DNA of 39,087 nucleotides from Bacteroidales bacterium. Lineage in GTDB: Bacteria; Bacteroidota; Bacteroidia; Bacteroidales; UBA932. A program made the position numbers and the translations under genes. Shown here one piece after another: positions 15,097 to 23,716 of the stretch. The stretch is from contig JAILCZ010000056.1 of the NCBI GenBank assembly GCA_024689985.1, positions 1 to 39,087 of the forward strand, written 5' to 3'. The notes beneath the pieces were generated by a model. The model saw only the letters and a program-made list of their open reading frames with translations, did not search any database and was not told the origin of the DNA. Numbering within the stretch: the stretch's first letter is position 1; each line of letters opens with the position of its first letter.

Positions 15097-17247
15097 ATGC
15101 GAAAAATATATTGCAAAATATTTATGATAGCTTCGGCTACCGCTTTGGCGGTTGTGCTTGCATTATTTTTTTTCGCAAGACCTCTTTATAAGTCTTCATC
15201 CCGAATTCTCATTACTCCATCCTTGACTGAAAATGGTTTTTCATCGGTCGCGGCTGAGTTGAATTCCGTAGGCAACACTTCCTTTTTCAGCAGTTTCCAG
15301 GACCTGTATTATCTTTTCAGGTCTTCAGAACTGATAGACATCGTCGTGTCCGGAATGAATCTGGACAAAGAGTACAGGGATGCCAATTCTTTCAGGAAAC
15401 CAATCCTGTACGGCAGAAATCAGCCTTTTTCCCTGGAACTGCTCAATCTTGGACCAGAGGATGAATTCAGGGCCCGTATTTTCAAGCTCGACGGTCATTC
15501 TGTTCGCATAGTATCAGGGAAAGATGACAAGGCGGTCGCTCTGGGGGATACGGCAGTGGTCAATGGAGCTGTTCTGGTTCCGCGGATGGAGTCGGGCTGG
15601 GACAGTTGTCCGGAGGAGGTTATCTTCAGGAAAACAGACTATTTCTCTGTATTGGACAGATGCATCAGCCGTTGGGATGTCGTTCCTATGGACAAAGATG
15701 TGTTCGGATTCGACCTTTCCTACAAGGACGAATCTCAGGAAAGGGCTTCTGATGTGATCCTGGCCGTTCTGGATGCGTATGCCGATTTCAACCGGAAGGC
15801 GAAGGCCGAAGGTGTGGAAAAATCTGACAGGATGCTGATGGACAGGCTTGCCGATGTCGGAAGTAAGCTTGGAATCGTGGATGACAACATTACTTCATAC
15901 AAGTCTTCCAACCTTGTGCTTGATGTCAGAAAGAAAGGGACAATCTCGTTCAGGGATGGTTTCGCCGCGAACAGTGAAATCGAAGACCTGGAGTTTGAGG
16001 GGGAGATGCTCCTTTATATGCTGGGTCAGATTGACTCCTGCAGGACCAATGGATTGACAACGCTTCTGCCGACTCTCGTTCCCGTTGAATCTGGTAATTC
16101 TCTCTACCGTACGGTTGACGACTTCAATGACAAACTTCTGATCAGAAACAGGCTCATTGCTTCCGGTGGCATCAAGTCCAAGGTCTCCGTGGATCTCTAT
16201 GCACAGCTGGAGGAATTGCTGGAATCCATTGAAGCCGGAATCAATACGCGTCTTTCCTCAATCGATGCCTCGGTCTACAATCTGGAGTCGATGTCTGGAA
16301 AAGTGGAAAAAGCCCTGAGGACGGATCCTAAGCACGAGTCTTATCTCCGTTCGGAAAGGATGCGGCAGCAGTTTTTGCAGGGTACTTATATCTATCTGAG
16401 CAAGATGCTGGAGGAAAACAGGATCGCTTCTCACTTCTATGCCAATGCAATAAGGGTGATACAGTCTCCGTCGGGCTCTGGCATCCCGTTCTTCCCTTCA
16501 CGCCGGTTCCTCGTCCTGCTCTTCCTGGGCATTGCCGTATGTCCTGTCTTGTTGTTCTACTTATACTCGAGGTTATTGGATGACAGAGTCTTCTCCGTCA
16601 AGGAACTCCGCTGTTTTGGTATCAATCCCGTCGCGACTCTGAAGGAGAATCCCGATCAGAAGGAGATAGACAGTCTCAGCGACAAGGTCTATTCTCTCGG
16701 ATATGACAATCCAACGACCGTATTCGGCGTGGTGTCCGTCAATGTGGGATCGGGTAAAAGCTATATTTCCAGGATTGTTTCGGAAAATCTTGCTGCCCAC
16801 GGAGAAAATGTGGTCCTGGTTGACTGTGACTTACGCAAGGGTACGGTTTCCGCCCAGTTTCAGGAACTCTCGGAGGTAAAGAATGCTCTCGCTTCTTATC
16901 TGGCGAATTCTTCTGCCGGGAATCTGGATACCATTATATATAAGGTAGGAAATCTGGATGTTATTCCTGTTGGTGACCTTCCGGCCAATCCTGCTGAAAT
17001 CATCAGCTCTCCTGCTTTTGATGCATTCGTGAATGAACTAAGGAAACGCTACAAATTCATAATCCTGGACTGCCCTCCAATCAATATCATTGCTGATACG
17101 ATGGAAGTATCCAGGGCGCTTGACAAGACACTTTTCGTGATAAGGGCAGGCCTGTTCAGAAGATTTTTATTCGAGGATGTGACTGAAGTGATCAGAAACC
17201 AATCCCTGCCGGGACTGCACTTCATCTTCAACGGCCTTAAGCGTTGA
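15097..17247 (+). CDS. Polysaccharide co-polymerase with BY-kinase-like ATPase domain, no Tyr tail
   Basis: 716 residues. It has TM1 at about 8-28, a long periplasmic Wzz-type region with predicted coiled-coil stretches, a Pro-rich PFFPSRR just before TM2 (about 468-490), and a cytoplasmic BY-kinase-like domain from about 530. The latter has Walker A VNVGSGKSYIS (about 548-556), Walker A' VVLVDCDLRKG (about 571-581) and Walker B FIILDCPP (about 653-660). Such proteins control chain length and export of capsule or exopolysaccharide. Two oddities: the C-terminus ends FIFNGLKR with no tyrosine cluster, and no glycosyltransferase or export gene lies nearby. It starts 49 bases from divergent galM and overlaps the convergent methyltransferase-like gene by 11 bases at its 3' end. 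Confidence 0.85.
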   Translation: MRKIYCKIFMIASATALAVVLALFFFARPLYKSSSRILITPSLTENGFSSVAAELNSVGNTSFFSSFQDLYYLFRSSELIDIVVSGMNLDKEYRDANSFRKPILYGRNQPFSLELLNLGPEDEFRARIFKLDGHSVRIVSGKDDKAVALGDTAVVNGAVLVPRMESGWDSCPEEVIFRKTDYFSVLDRCISRWDVVPMDKDVFGFDLSYKDESQERASDVILAVLDAYADFNRKAKAEGVEKSDRMLMDRLADVGSKLGIVDDNITSYKSSNLVLDVRKKGTISFRDGFAANSEIEDLEFEGEMLLYMLGQIDSCRTNGLTTLLPTLVPVESGNSLYRTVDDFNDKLLIRNRLIASGGIKSKVSVDLYAQLEELLESIEAGINTRLSSIDASVYNLESMSGKVEKALRTDPKHESYLRSERMRQQFLQGTYIYLSKMLEENRIASHFYANAIRVIQSPSGSGIPFFPSRRFLVLLFLGIAVCPVLLFYLYSRLLDDRVFSVKELRCFGINPVATLKENPDQKEIDSLSDKVYSLGYDNPTTVFGVVSVNVGSGKSYISRIVSENLAAHGENVVLVDCDLRKGTVSAQFQELSEVKNALASYLANSSAGNLDTIIYKVGNLDVIPVGDLPANPAEIISSPAFDAFVNELRKRYKFIILDCPPINIIADTMEVSRALDKTLFVIRAGLFRRFLFEDVTEVIRNQSLPGLHFIFNGLKR

Positions 17248-18112
17248 GTTTCCAGTTGAGGGCTGAGATGAGGGAATTCTCGACCCAGTAAAGGAATTTT
17301 GTGCCCGGGGCCTTGCTTTCCATTTCTTTCATCTTTTCATAGATTGGCAGACCGTCGGAGGTGTCGTGCCACAGGTCCACGAAGGCATAGCCATAATTTT
17401 CTTCCGACATCTTATCTATGTATCCGAAGGCGTCTTCCTTTATGATTCTGACCTTGTCCTTGTTTCCGAATTGCGGAAGTATGTATCTGGTGAAAAGAGT
17501 GATAGCATCCTGGTCCCTTTCTATCACGGTTATGGATTCGACATCAGGTTTTATGGATGCCATATAGGTGAAATATCCGAGTCCCAGGCCGAATGTGATT
17601 ACTTTTCCGCTGACGGAATTGATCGGATCTTTCATAGATTCGATTTCGCTTGGCTTCACGGCCATCCATTCCCGACCGTCCTGCTGTACGCAGGGAAAGC
17701 CGAAAAGCTCATCGAAATAGCCTATGAGGGGAATTTCCCTTCCGTCTTCATCTATCTCGATGTCGTCCCTTATGAAGGCTTCGTAAGGTTTGTAGAAGTC
17801 GTGGATGAATTTCCAGCCTCCTGAAACGGCTCCGTCCGGAAAACGGATGTCTTTCAGGTACGGGTTGTCGGAATAGTCCTGGATGCTTAGTTTCTTGATG
17901 CTGCGACGGACATATTTTTCGAAGATTTCGTCGTCTTCTTCATCGAAGTCGCATAGTCCTGCCACTATAGCGGCATAAAGAACTTCCTCGGGCAGATTGC
18001 CCTCCGGGTCGGCCTCTTTCATCACTTCCTTGGTAATCGCACAAGGAGAATTGTTCAGAAAATCAACCAGGGCCCAGGCTACCTGGTTGTTTTTCAGCAT
18101 CCGGTCCGTCAT
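17237..18112 (-). CDS. Putative SAM-dependent methyltransferase-fold protein coupled to proA
   Basis: 291 residues from the ATG at 18112, which overlaps the proA TGA as ATGA and is preceded by GAGGAA; the track start at 18145 lies inside proA. The N-terminal 160 residues are acidic and helical with no family I recognise. Residues 168-250 look like a class I Rossmann methyltransferase or spermidine-synthase fold: GKVITFGLGLGYFTY (glycine-rich loop), VESITVIERDQDAI (acidic residue at the end of strand 2), VRIIKEDAFGYI and YAFVDLWHD. There is no signal peptide. It is the last gene of the proB-proA unit, and translational coupling suggests a linked role, but the substrate is unknown. The 3' end overlaps the convergent co-polymerase gene by 11 bases. 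Confidence 0.65.
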   Translation of the reverse strand: MTDRMLKNNQVAWALVDFLNNSPCAITKEVMKEADPEGNLPEEVLYAAIVAGLCDFDEEDDEIFEKYVRRSIKKLSIQDYSDNPYLKDIRFPDGAVSGGWKFIHDFYKPYEAFIRDDIEIDEDGREIPLIGYFDELFGFPCVQQDGREWMAVKPSEIESMKDPINSVSGKVITFGLGLGYFTYMASIKPDVESITVIERDQDAITLFTRYILPQFGNKDKVRIIKEDAFGYIDKMSEENYGYAFVDLWHDTSDGLPIYEKMKEMESKAPGTKFLYWVENSLISALNWKLNA

Positions 18113-19353
18113 TTCCTCGTCTGTCCGTTTCCGTTGATGAGCCACTTGTAGGTGTTGAGTTCGCAGAGACCCATAGGTCCGCGCGCTCCCAGTTTCTGAG
18201 TGCTGATGCCGATCTCCGCACCGAGTCCGAATTCTCCTCCGTCGGTGAAGCTGGTCGGTGCGTTTACATAGACGCAGGCCGCATCCACCTTCTTCTGGAA
18301 GACGGCTGCGTTTTCTTCGTTCGTGGTCACGATGCTTTCGCTGTGTCCGGATCCGTTGATCCTGATGTGCTCGAGGGCCTCGTCAAGGTTCTGGACGGTC
18401 TTGATGGACATCCTGTAAGCCATAAATTCAGTGCCGTAGTCATCAGGCGTGGATTTTACGAGAAGTTCCTGCGGGTATTTTCCTTCAAGGGCGGAGTAGC
18501 TCTTTTCGTCGGCCATTATCTCCACGTTCTTGGTCGCAAGATTCTTGCAGATTTCCGGCAGCTCGGAGAGTTTCTTTTCGTTTATGATCAGGCAGTCGAG
18601 GGCGTTGCAAACGCTCACTCTTCTGGTCTTCGCGTTCATTACGATCTTCGCTGCCATTTCATTGTCGCTTTCCGCATCCACATAGCAGTTTACAACTCCG
18701 GCACCCGTCTCTATGCAAGGGACTTTGGCGTTGTCCCTTACAAAGTCGATGAGTCTGCGGCTGCCTCTCGGAATTACCAGGTCAACGAGACCATTTGCCG
18801 TGAGCATTGCTCCCGTAGCTTCGTGGGTTGCAGGAAGCAGTTCGCAGGCACTTGGGTTGAGGCCTTCTTCGCGGAGGACTTCCTGGATTATTTCCACACC
18901 CTTGCGGTTGCTGGAATCAGCGTCTTTCCCGCCTTTGAGCACGCAGGCGTTTCCGCTTCTGAGGCAGAGGGCGAAGACATCGTAGGTGACATTCGGCCTG
19001 GCCTCGTAAATCATACCGATGAGGCCGAAAGGTACTGTGACCTTCCTCAGACGGAGTCCGTTAGGCATTGTCCTGTCTTCAAGAATCTTTCCCGTAGGCA
19101 CTGGAAGGGCAGCCACATCCTTCATACTGTCGGATATGCCCTTGAGTCTTTCCGGTGTGAGGAGAAGCCTGTCGTAAAGAGGATTTGACTTTTCCATCCT
19201 GCTGAGGTCCTCTTCGTTCGCCTTGAGAATCTCGTCTTGCTTTTCCATTATTCTGTCTGCGACCTTGCAGAGAATCTCGCTTCTCTTTTCGTCGCTCAGC
19301 AGGGCTACTTCGAGGGATGCCGCCTTTGCTGCCTTGAATATATTTTCCAACAT
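18109..19353 (-). CDS. proA: ProA: glutamate-5-semialdehyde dehydrogenase
   Basis: 414 residues, the normal family length. It is an aldehyde-dehydrogenase fold with PFGLIGMIYEARPNVT, LKGGKDADSSN, LVIPRGSRRLIDFV, the catalytic Cys in RVSVCNALDCLI, and FTDGGEFGLGAEIGISTQKLGARGPMGL. It reduces glutamyl-5-phosphate to glutamate semialdehyde with NADPH, the second step of proline synthesis. It begins three bases after proB and overlaps the following methyltransferase-like gene as ATGA. ProC, the last enzyme, is not in the window. Confidence 0.96.
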   Translation of the reverse strand: MLENIFKAAKAASLEVALLSDEKRSEILCKVADRIMEKQDEILKANEEDLSRMEKSNPLYDRLLLTPERLKGISDSMKDVAALPVPTGKILEDRTMPNGLRLRKVTVPFGLIGMIYEARPNVTYDVFALCLRSGNACVLKGGKDADSSNRKGVEIIQEVLREEGLNPSACELLPATHEATGAMLTANGLVDLVIPRGSRRLIDFVRDNAKVPCIETGAGVVNCYVDAESDNEMAAKIVMNAKTRRVSVCNALDCLIINEKKLSELPEICKNLATKNVEIMADEKSYSALEGKYPQELLVKSTPDDYGTEFMAYRMSIKTVQNLDEALEHIRINGSGHSESIVTTNEENAAVFQKKVDAACVYVNAPTSFTDGGEFGLGAEIGISTQKLGARGPMGLCELNTYKWLINGNGQTRK

Positions 19354-19356
19354 TTT

Positions 19357-20427
19357 CTATTGATTCAGATAGAGATAATCGTAATGTACAATTGGCTTCT
19401 GGTCGTGTTCTCCTGTCGCCTTTGTCGCCGTTTCGCTGTCCATCGAGGTGCGTCCGACGGCAATTTCCTTCCCGTTTTCATCCACGATGCTGACGATGTC
19501 GCCTTCTTCGAACGAGCCTTCGATCCTTGTGACTCCCACGAGAAGCAGGCTCACTGCGCTTCCGCTCCTGAGGGCCTTTGCAGCATTATGGTTGATGAAG
19601 ATCACGCCCTTTGCGAAGCCGGCGCTGTGGGCGATCCATTTCTTCATACTTGAAACGGCTTCCGGATTCGGCTTGAATATGGTGCAGAGCGTGTCTTTCC
19701 CGGAGAAGATTGATGTGATTATGTTGTCTTTCTTGCCGTTTGCTATTATGACTTTTATTCCTTCTTCGGCAACCTTTCTCGCCGTGGTGTATTTGGATGT
19801 CATACCGCCTCGGCCGAATCCGCTCTTTCCGCTCTGGATGTATTTGCTGAGATCTTCATCAGGCTCGACGCTTCTGATTACGCTTGTGCCCGGTGCTCCT
19901 GGCTGTCCGTTCCAGATTCCGTCGATGTTGCTGAGAATAAGAAGGGTCTTCGCGTCCATCATTGACGCCACGAGGCCGGATAGCTCGTCATTGTCGGTGA
20001 ACATAAGCTCGGTAAGGCTCACGGTGTCGTTTTCATTGACGATAGGCACTACATTGCAGCGCAGCATCACGTCGATGCAGTTGCGCTGGTTGAGATATGC
20101 TTTTCTGGTTGAGAAATTCTCCTTCATCGTGAGAACCTGGCCAACCTTGACTCCGTAGTCTCCGAAATGCTGGCTGTACAGACTTACGAGCCTGATCTGT
20201 CCGATCGCTGAGAAGAGCTGACGCTGCTCGATGCTGTCCAGTTTGGCGCTGCTTTTAAGGGCGCTGCGTCCAGCTGCCACTGCGCCGCTGGATACCAGGA
20301 TGACTTCGTATCCTTTCTTGCGTAGTTTTACGATCTGGTCGACAATGGCTGAAATTCTGTTGACGTCTATTGTGCCGTCGTCCTTGGTAAGGACGTTGCT
20401 GCCGACTTTAATTACTATTCTTTCCAT
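19357..20427 (-). CDS. proB: ProB: glutamate 5-kinase with PUA domain
   Basis: 356 residues from the ATG at 20427 (MERIVIKVGSNVL), preceded by GGAAAGA; the track start at 20448 is a TTG. An amino-acid-kinase domain (VSSGAVAAGR, NENDTVSL, DNDELSGLVASMMDA, LSNIDGIW, GRGGMTSKYTTARKV) is followed by a C-terminal PUA domain (about 265-350). It phosphorylates glutamate in the first, normally proline-inhibited, step of proline synthesis. Its start lies inside the last 20 bases of the upstream symporter gene, whose likely substrates include glutamate, so the two may be functionally linked. Confidence 0.95.
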   Translation of the reverse strand: MERIVIKVGSNVLTKDDGTIDVNRISAIVDQIVKLRKKGYEVILVSSGAVAAGRSALKSSAKLDSIEQRQLFSAIGQIRLVSLYSQHFGDYGVKVGQVLTMKENFSTRKAYLNQRNCIDVMLRCNVVPIVNENDTVSLTELMFTDNDELSGLVASMMDAKTLLILSNIDGIWNGQPGAPGTSVIRSVEPDEDLSKYIQSGKSGFGRGGMTSKYTTARKVAEEGIKVIIANGKKDNIITSIFSGKDTLCTIFKPNPEAVSSMKKWIAHSAGFAKGVIFINHNAAKALRSGSAVSLLLVGVTRIEGSFEEGDIVSIVDENGKEIAVGRTSMDSETATKATGEHDQKPIVHYDYLYLNQ

Positions 20428-21589
20428 TCTTTCCGAAAAATCTGTCAATGATAAGGGCTATGGCTCCGTCGCCGGTTACGTTGCAGGCAGTGCCGAAACT
20501 GTCCATAGTGATGTAGAGCGCGATCATAAGGGCCTGCTGCTCCTGAGAGAATCCAAGCATTGTGGACAAGGTGCCGAGGGCTGCCATTATCGCTCCTCCC
20601 GGAACTCCCGGGGCTGCAACCATCATTACTCCGAGCATCAGGATGAAACCTGCGAACTGTCCTGCGTCAATAGGCATTCCCTGCATCAGCATAAGGGCTA
20701 CTGCACAGGCCGTGATCTTCATTATGCTGCCTGAGAGATGGATGGTCGCGCAGAGAGGCACCACGAATCCTGCGATGTCCTTGTCAACCCCGTTTTTCTC
20801 AGTCTGAGCCAGCGTGACTGGAATTGTAGCTGCGCTGGATGAGGTGCCGAGGGCCGTGAAGTAGGCTGGGAGCATATTCCTGAGCAAAGTCCAGGGGCTG
20901 CGCTTCGTAAGCAGACCGGTGATGCCGTACTGAATAAGCAGGATCACGATGTGCATCGCGAAGATTATACCTATTATTTCAATGAATACGCTTATGATTC
21001 TGATGGCCTGGCCGGACCAGGTCATATACAGGAAAATTCCGAAAATGTAGAGAGGCAGAAGCGGAATTATCGCCTTCTCGATTGTCCTGACTATGATGTC
21101 CTTGAATTCCTCTGAAATCTGCTTGAGTCCGGGAGATGGAAGGAAGGCTATTCCAAGACCCAGGACGAATGAGAATACAAGGGCAGTGAGGACATCGAAC
21201 ATCGGTGTCAGTGTGATTTCAAAGTATGGTGGAATCGTCTTCTGGACCGTCTCTATCCCTGCGTCGCTGAAACTGCCGATGAATTTCGGGAAGAGGGTGT
21301 CTGAAATGCCGAAGGACAGGAATCCGCAGAAGATTGAGTCAAGATAGGCAATCAGGACGGTGATCACGAGAAGTTTGCCGGCATCTTTGCCGATATTCGC
21401 TATGGCCGGGGTTACCAGGCCGATGATGATAAGCGGAATGAGAAAGTTCAGGAAATTGGAGAAAAGATCGTTGAATGTCTGGAATATGCGGATTGCACCC
21501 CAAGGAAGGAAGGCACCGCAGATTACTCCGGCAATTATGGCCAGGACTATGCGGCCCAGCAGATTGATTTTTCTCAGATTGATTCCCAT
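20408..21589 (-). CDS. Dicarboxylate/amino acid:cation symporter (SLC1/DAACS family)
   Basis: 393 residues from the ATG at 21589 (MGINLRKINLLGR); the track start two codons earlier is a TTG. It has eight or so membrane helices, the Ser-rich re-entrant loop TSSSAATIPVTLAQ, a second hairpin GVPGGAIMAALG, and the substrate-site motif CNVTGDGAIALI near the C-terminus. This matches the GltP/DctA/SstT family, which couples uptake of glutamate, aspartate, C4-dicarboxylates, serine or threonine to Na+ or H+. The exact substrate cannot be read. Its 3' end overlaps proB by 20 bases, which suggests delivery of a glutamate-related substrate to proline synthesis or shared regulation. Confidence 0.9.
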   Translation of the reverse strand: MGINLRKINLLGRIVLAIIAGVICGAFLPWGAIRIFQTFNDLFSNFLNFLIPLIIIGLVTPAIANIGKDAGKLLVITVLIAYLDSIFCGFLSFGISDTLFPKFIGSFSDAGIETVQKTIPPYFEITLTPMFDVLTALVFSFVLGLGIAFLPSPGLKQISEEFKDIIVRTIEKAIIPLLPLYIFGIFLYMTWSGQAIRIISVFIEIIGIIFAMHIVILLIQYGITGLLTKRSPWTLLRNMLPAYFTALGTSSSAATIPVTLAQTEKNGVDKDIAGFVVPLCATIHLSGSIMKITACAVALMLMQGMPIDAGQFAGFILMLGVMMVAAPGVPGGAIMAALGTLSTMLGFSQEQQALMIALYITMDSFGTACNVTGDGAIALIIDRFFGKNGKNSN

Positions 21590-21610
21590 TGTCAAATTTG
21601 CCTATTCAGT

Positions 21611-21618
21611 CAAATTTA
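21611..21618 (-). promoter_or_regulatory. Candidate internal promoter -7 box TAAATTTG before the symporter
   Basis: TAAATTTG on the minus strand fits TAnnTTTG and lies 22 bases before the symporter ATG, in the 41-base gap after the EamA gene. No good -33 TTTG is visible at the normal distance, so it may be weak or accidental. Confidence 0.35.
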
Positions 21619-21630
21619 GTAAAAACTATC

Positions 21631-22512
21631 CTAATTCGTGCCGATATAGAGGCATATCATTCCAAGAAGTACGAGGAACAGGTCGAAAGCCTTGTCTTTG
21701 AGATTTTTCTCCTTTATGATCCAGGCTCCGAGCAGGAAGCTGACTATCACGCTGCTGCGCCTTACCATTGAGACGATGCTGATCATCGAATCATGATCGC
21801 TCAGGGCCCAGAAATATGCAAAGTCCGCTGCGCTAAGGAATAGGCTTATCAGCAGTATGCTCCATCTCCACTTGAGTTTTTCCTTGTTCAGCAGGAGCGT
21901 CATCACCCCCATCATAATGCACTGGTAGATGTTGAACCAGCCCTGGACCAGCATCCTGTCCACTCCGTTCGAAAGAAGCCATTTGTCGTAAAGACCGCTT
22001 ATGGCTCCTATGACGGCGGCGATCACCACGGCCCAGATTCCTTTGTTGTGCTTGAAATCTATGCCTTCTTTCTTGCCGGTATGGCTAAGGAGAAAGAATG
22101 AGACGACGGCCAGGATGACTCCGGCCCATTGCCAGGCATTGAGCCTTTCTCCGAAGAAAAGCATTGCGCCGACGAGTACCATCACCGGTCTGGTCGCGTT
22201 TATCGGACCTACGATCGTAAGCGGCAGTTTCTTTATGCCGATGTATCCGAAGAGCCAGGATGCAAGTACGATTATGCTCTTGAGTATGACGAATTTGTGT
22301 ACATCCCAGCCGGCTTTGCCGACGTGGATGATGGTTCCGTCCAATACGTCCGTCGTGTAGGACAGAATGATGAGAGGGAGAAATATGAGACTGCAGAACA
22401 GGGTGTTGAGAAACAATACCGGTATCACTGCGTTGTCCTTCAGCGAAATCTTCTTCGCGAAATCATAGAATCCCAATAAAACTGCTGAGAGGAATGCTCC
22501 TGCTAACCACAT
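21631..22512 (-). CDS. EamA/DMT-superfamily transporter
   Basis: 293 residues with about ten hydrophobic helices arranged as two repeats of five, as in EamA (drug/metabolite transporter) proteins. The first repeat ends LNAWQWAGVILAVVSFFLLS and the second ends FDLFLVLLGMICLYIG. Signature-like features are IGIKKLPLTIVGPINATRPVMVLVGAMLFFGERL and the second-repeat SDHDSMISIVSMVRRSSVIVSFLLGAWIIKEK. Members export or import small metabolites such as amino acids. It starts two bases after the stop of the second AraC regulator and is followed by the symporter, so it belongs to the same unit. Substrate unknown. Confidence 0.85.
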   Translation of the reverse strand: MWLAGAFLSAVLLGFYDFAKKISLKDNAVIPVLFLNTLFCSLIFLPLIILSYTTDVLDGTIIHVGKAGWDVHKFVILKSIIVLASWLFGYIGIKKLPLTIVGPINATRPVMVLVGAMLFFGERLNAWQWAGVILAVVSFFLLSHTGKKEGIDFKHNKGIWAVVIAAVIGAISGLYDKWLLSNGVDRMLVQGWFNIYQCIMMGVMTLLLNKEKLKWRWSILLISLFLSAADFAYFWALSDHDSMISIVSMVRRSSVIVSFLLGAWIIKEKNLKDKAFDLFLVLLGMICLYIGTN

Positions 22513-22514
22513 AA

Positions 22515-23714
22515 CTAACCTTTGACTTTGATGCCGGCGGCATACTGTCCCGGCGTCATTCCCGTAATTTTTTTGAATTTGCTGCTGAATGTCGCCACGC
22601 TGTCGAATCCGCAGGCGTCGGCAATCACTGCCTGTGACTCATTAGGATTCTGGACCAGCATTTTCTTGGCGTAATCTATCCTGAGATTTCCCAGATACTC
22701 CGGGAAAGTCATCTTGAGTGTCTTGTTGAGGAAAATCGACAGGTATGTCCTGTTCGTATGAAGGGCCATCGCTACATCGGAAATCGTGATTCCGTGCTGT
22801 TTGAAGGCTTCCTGATTTTCCATAAAGTTGAAGAACTCCTCGCTTTCGGCATAGTTGAGGGCCGGGGCTGGAGCAAGTTCTTCCTTTGGCTTCTCCTGCT
22901 TCACGTCAGGTATGTTCGTAAGAGGGGTGGCCATATTGGCGAATTTGAGCTCGCTTCCCTTCGGAAGAAGTCCCGTGAGGAAGATGAGTATCAGAATCAG
23001 AGAGGATATGAGGGAGAAGCAGTCCATTACGATCGGGTGGGAGAGAGCGAAGTTTCTGGTCATAGAAAGTTTCGCCGCCCATATTACGAGGATTATGGTG
23101 ATGTAGAGAGCCTGAAGGGAATGGATCCCGGTCTTCTCCTTGTTGAACAGGAAGCCTTTGATGGTAGCGATCAGACTCTTCTGCCTTATTCTGCTCTCCT
23201 GTACGAACATATATATTATCGAATAGACTATTCCGATGCAGATTATGATGTTGCATACATATCTTGTGGAAATCATCAGGACAGTGAAAATCCTGGTCTT
23301 GAACATCTCCGGAACAGGAGGATTGTCGTATGCTCTGATGAAGTCGGCCGAGGTGTCTATACCTATAACATAATATAGACTGAAGGCTATCGTGAACAGT
23401 GCGACAGGTGGAATTATCATCGAACCTACCCAGTGGTTGACCGGATTCTTTCCTATGAGTGTCCTATAATATGAATATGTTATTATAGGTATGCAAGGGG
23501 AGACGAACTGGGTGATGAGGTCGGTATATACGAGGGAATGGTAGGATGACGACGGGAACAGGTAGTTCGCGTCGGAGAAAAAGTATATTGCAGTGAACGC
23601 TGCTATGAATGTCAGAATCGTCTCTGAGGCAGACTTGCCCTTTCTCACCAGCAATACCAGGGTAAAGATGGTGCAGACCGAACAAGGTAGCAGCAGTATG
23701 AGAGTTTTGAACAT
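22515..23714 (-). CDS. Membrane-bound AraC-family regulator (7TM + HTH), copy 2
   Basis: 399 residues. Seven hydrophobic helices (about 2-23, 31-53, 61-87, 95-119, 140-170, 199-222 and 227-250) are followed by a linker and a C-terminal AraC-type double HTH (about 300-393). The HTH shows ITISDVAMALHTNRTYLSIFLNK, then NLRIDYAKKML and the conserved VIADACGFDSVATFSSKFKKITGMTPGQY. Membrane AraC regulators of this layout occur in Bacteroidota and probably sense an envelope or extracellular signal; no ligand is known to me. It is a clear paralog of the next upstream gene, from which it is two bases away, and is two bases before the EamA gene. Confidence 0.88.
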   Translation of the reverse strand: MFKTLILLLPCSVCTIFTLVLLVRKGKSASETILTFIAAFTAIYFFSDANYLFPSSSYHSLVYTDLITQFVSPCIPIITYSYYRTLIGKNPVNHWVGSMIIPPVALFTIAFSLYYVIGIDTSADFIRAYDNPPVPEMFKTRIFTVLMISTRYVCNIIICIGIVYSIIYMFVQESRIRQKSLIATIKGFLFNKEKTGIHSLQALYITIILVIWAAKLSMTRNFALSHPIVMDCFSLISSLILILIFLTGLLPKGSELKFANMATPLTNIPDVKQEKPKEELAPAPALNYAESEEFFNFMENQEAFKQHGITISDVAMALHTNRTYLSIFLNKTLKMTFPEYLGNLRIDYAKKMLVQNPNESQAVIADACGFDSVATFSSKFKKITGMTPGQYAAGIKVKG

Positions 23715-23716
23715 AG

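Noticed and set aside
18343-19188. 281-residue plus-strand frame inside proA
   Set aside because: It is a shadow of proA with no motif or ribosome-binding site.
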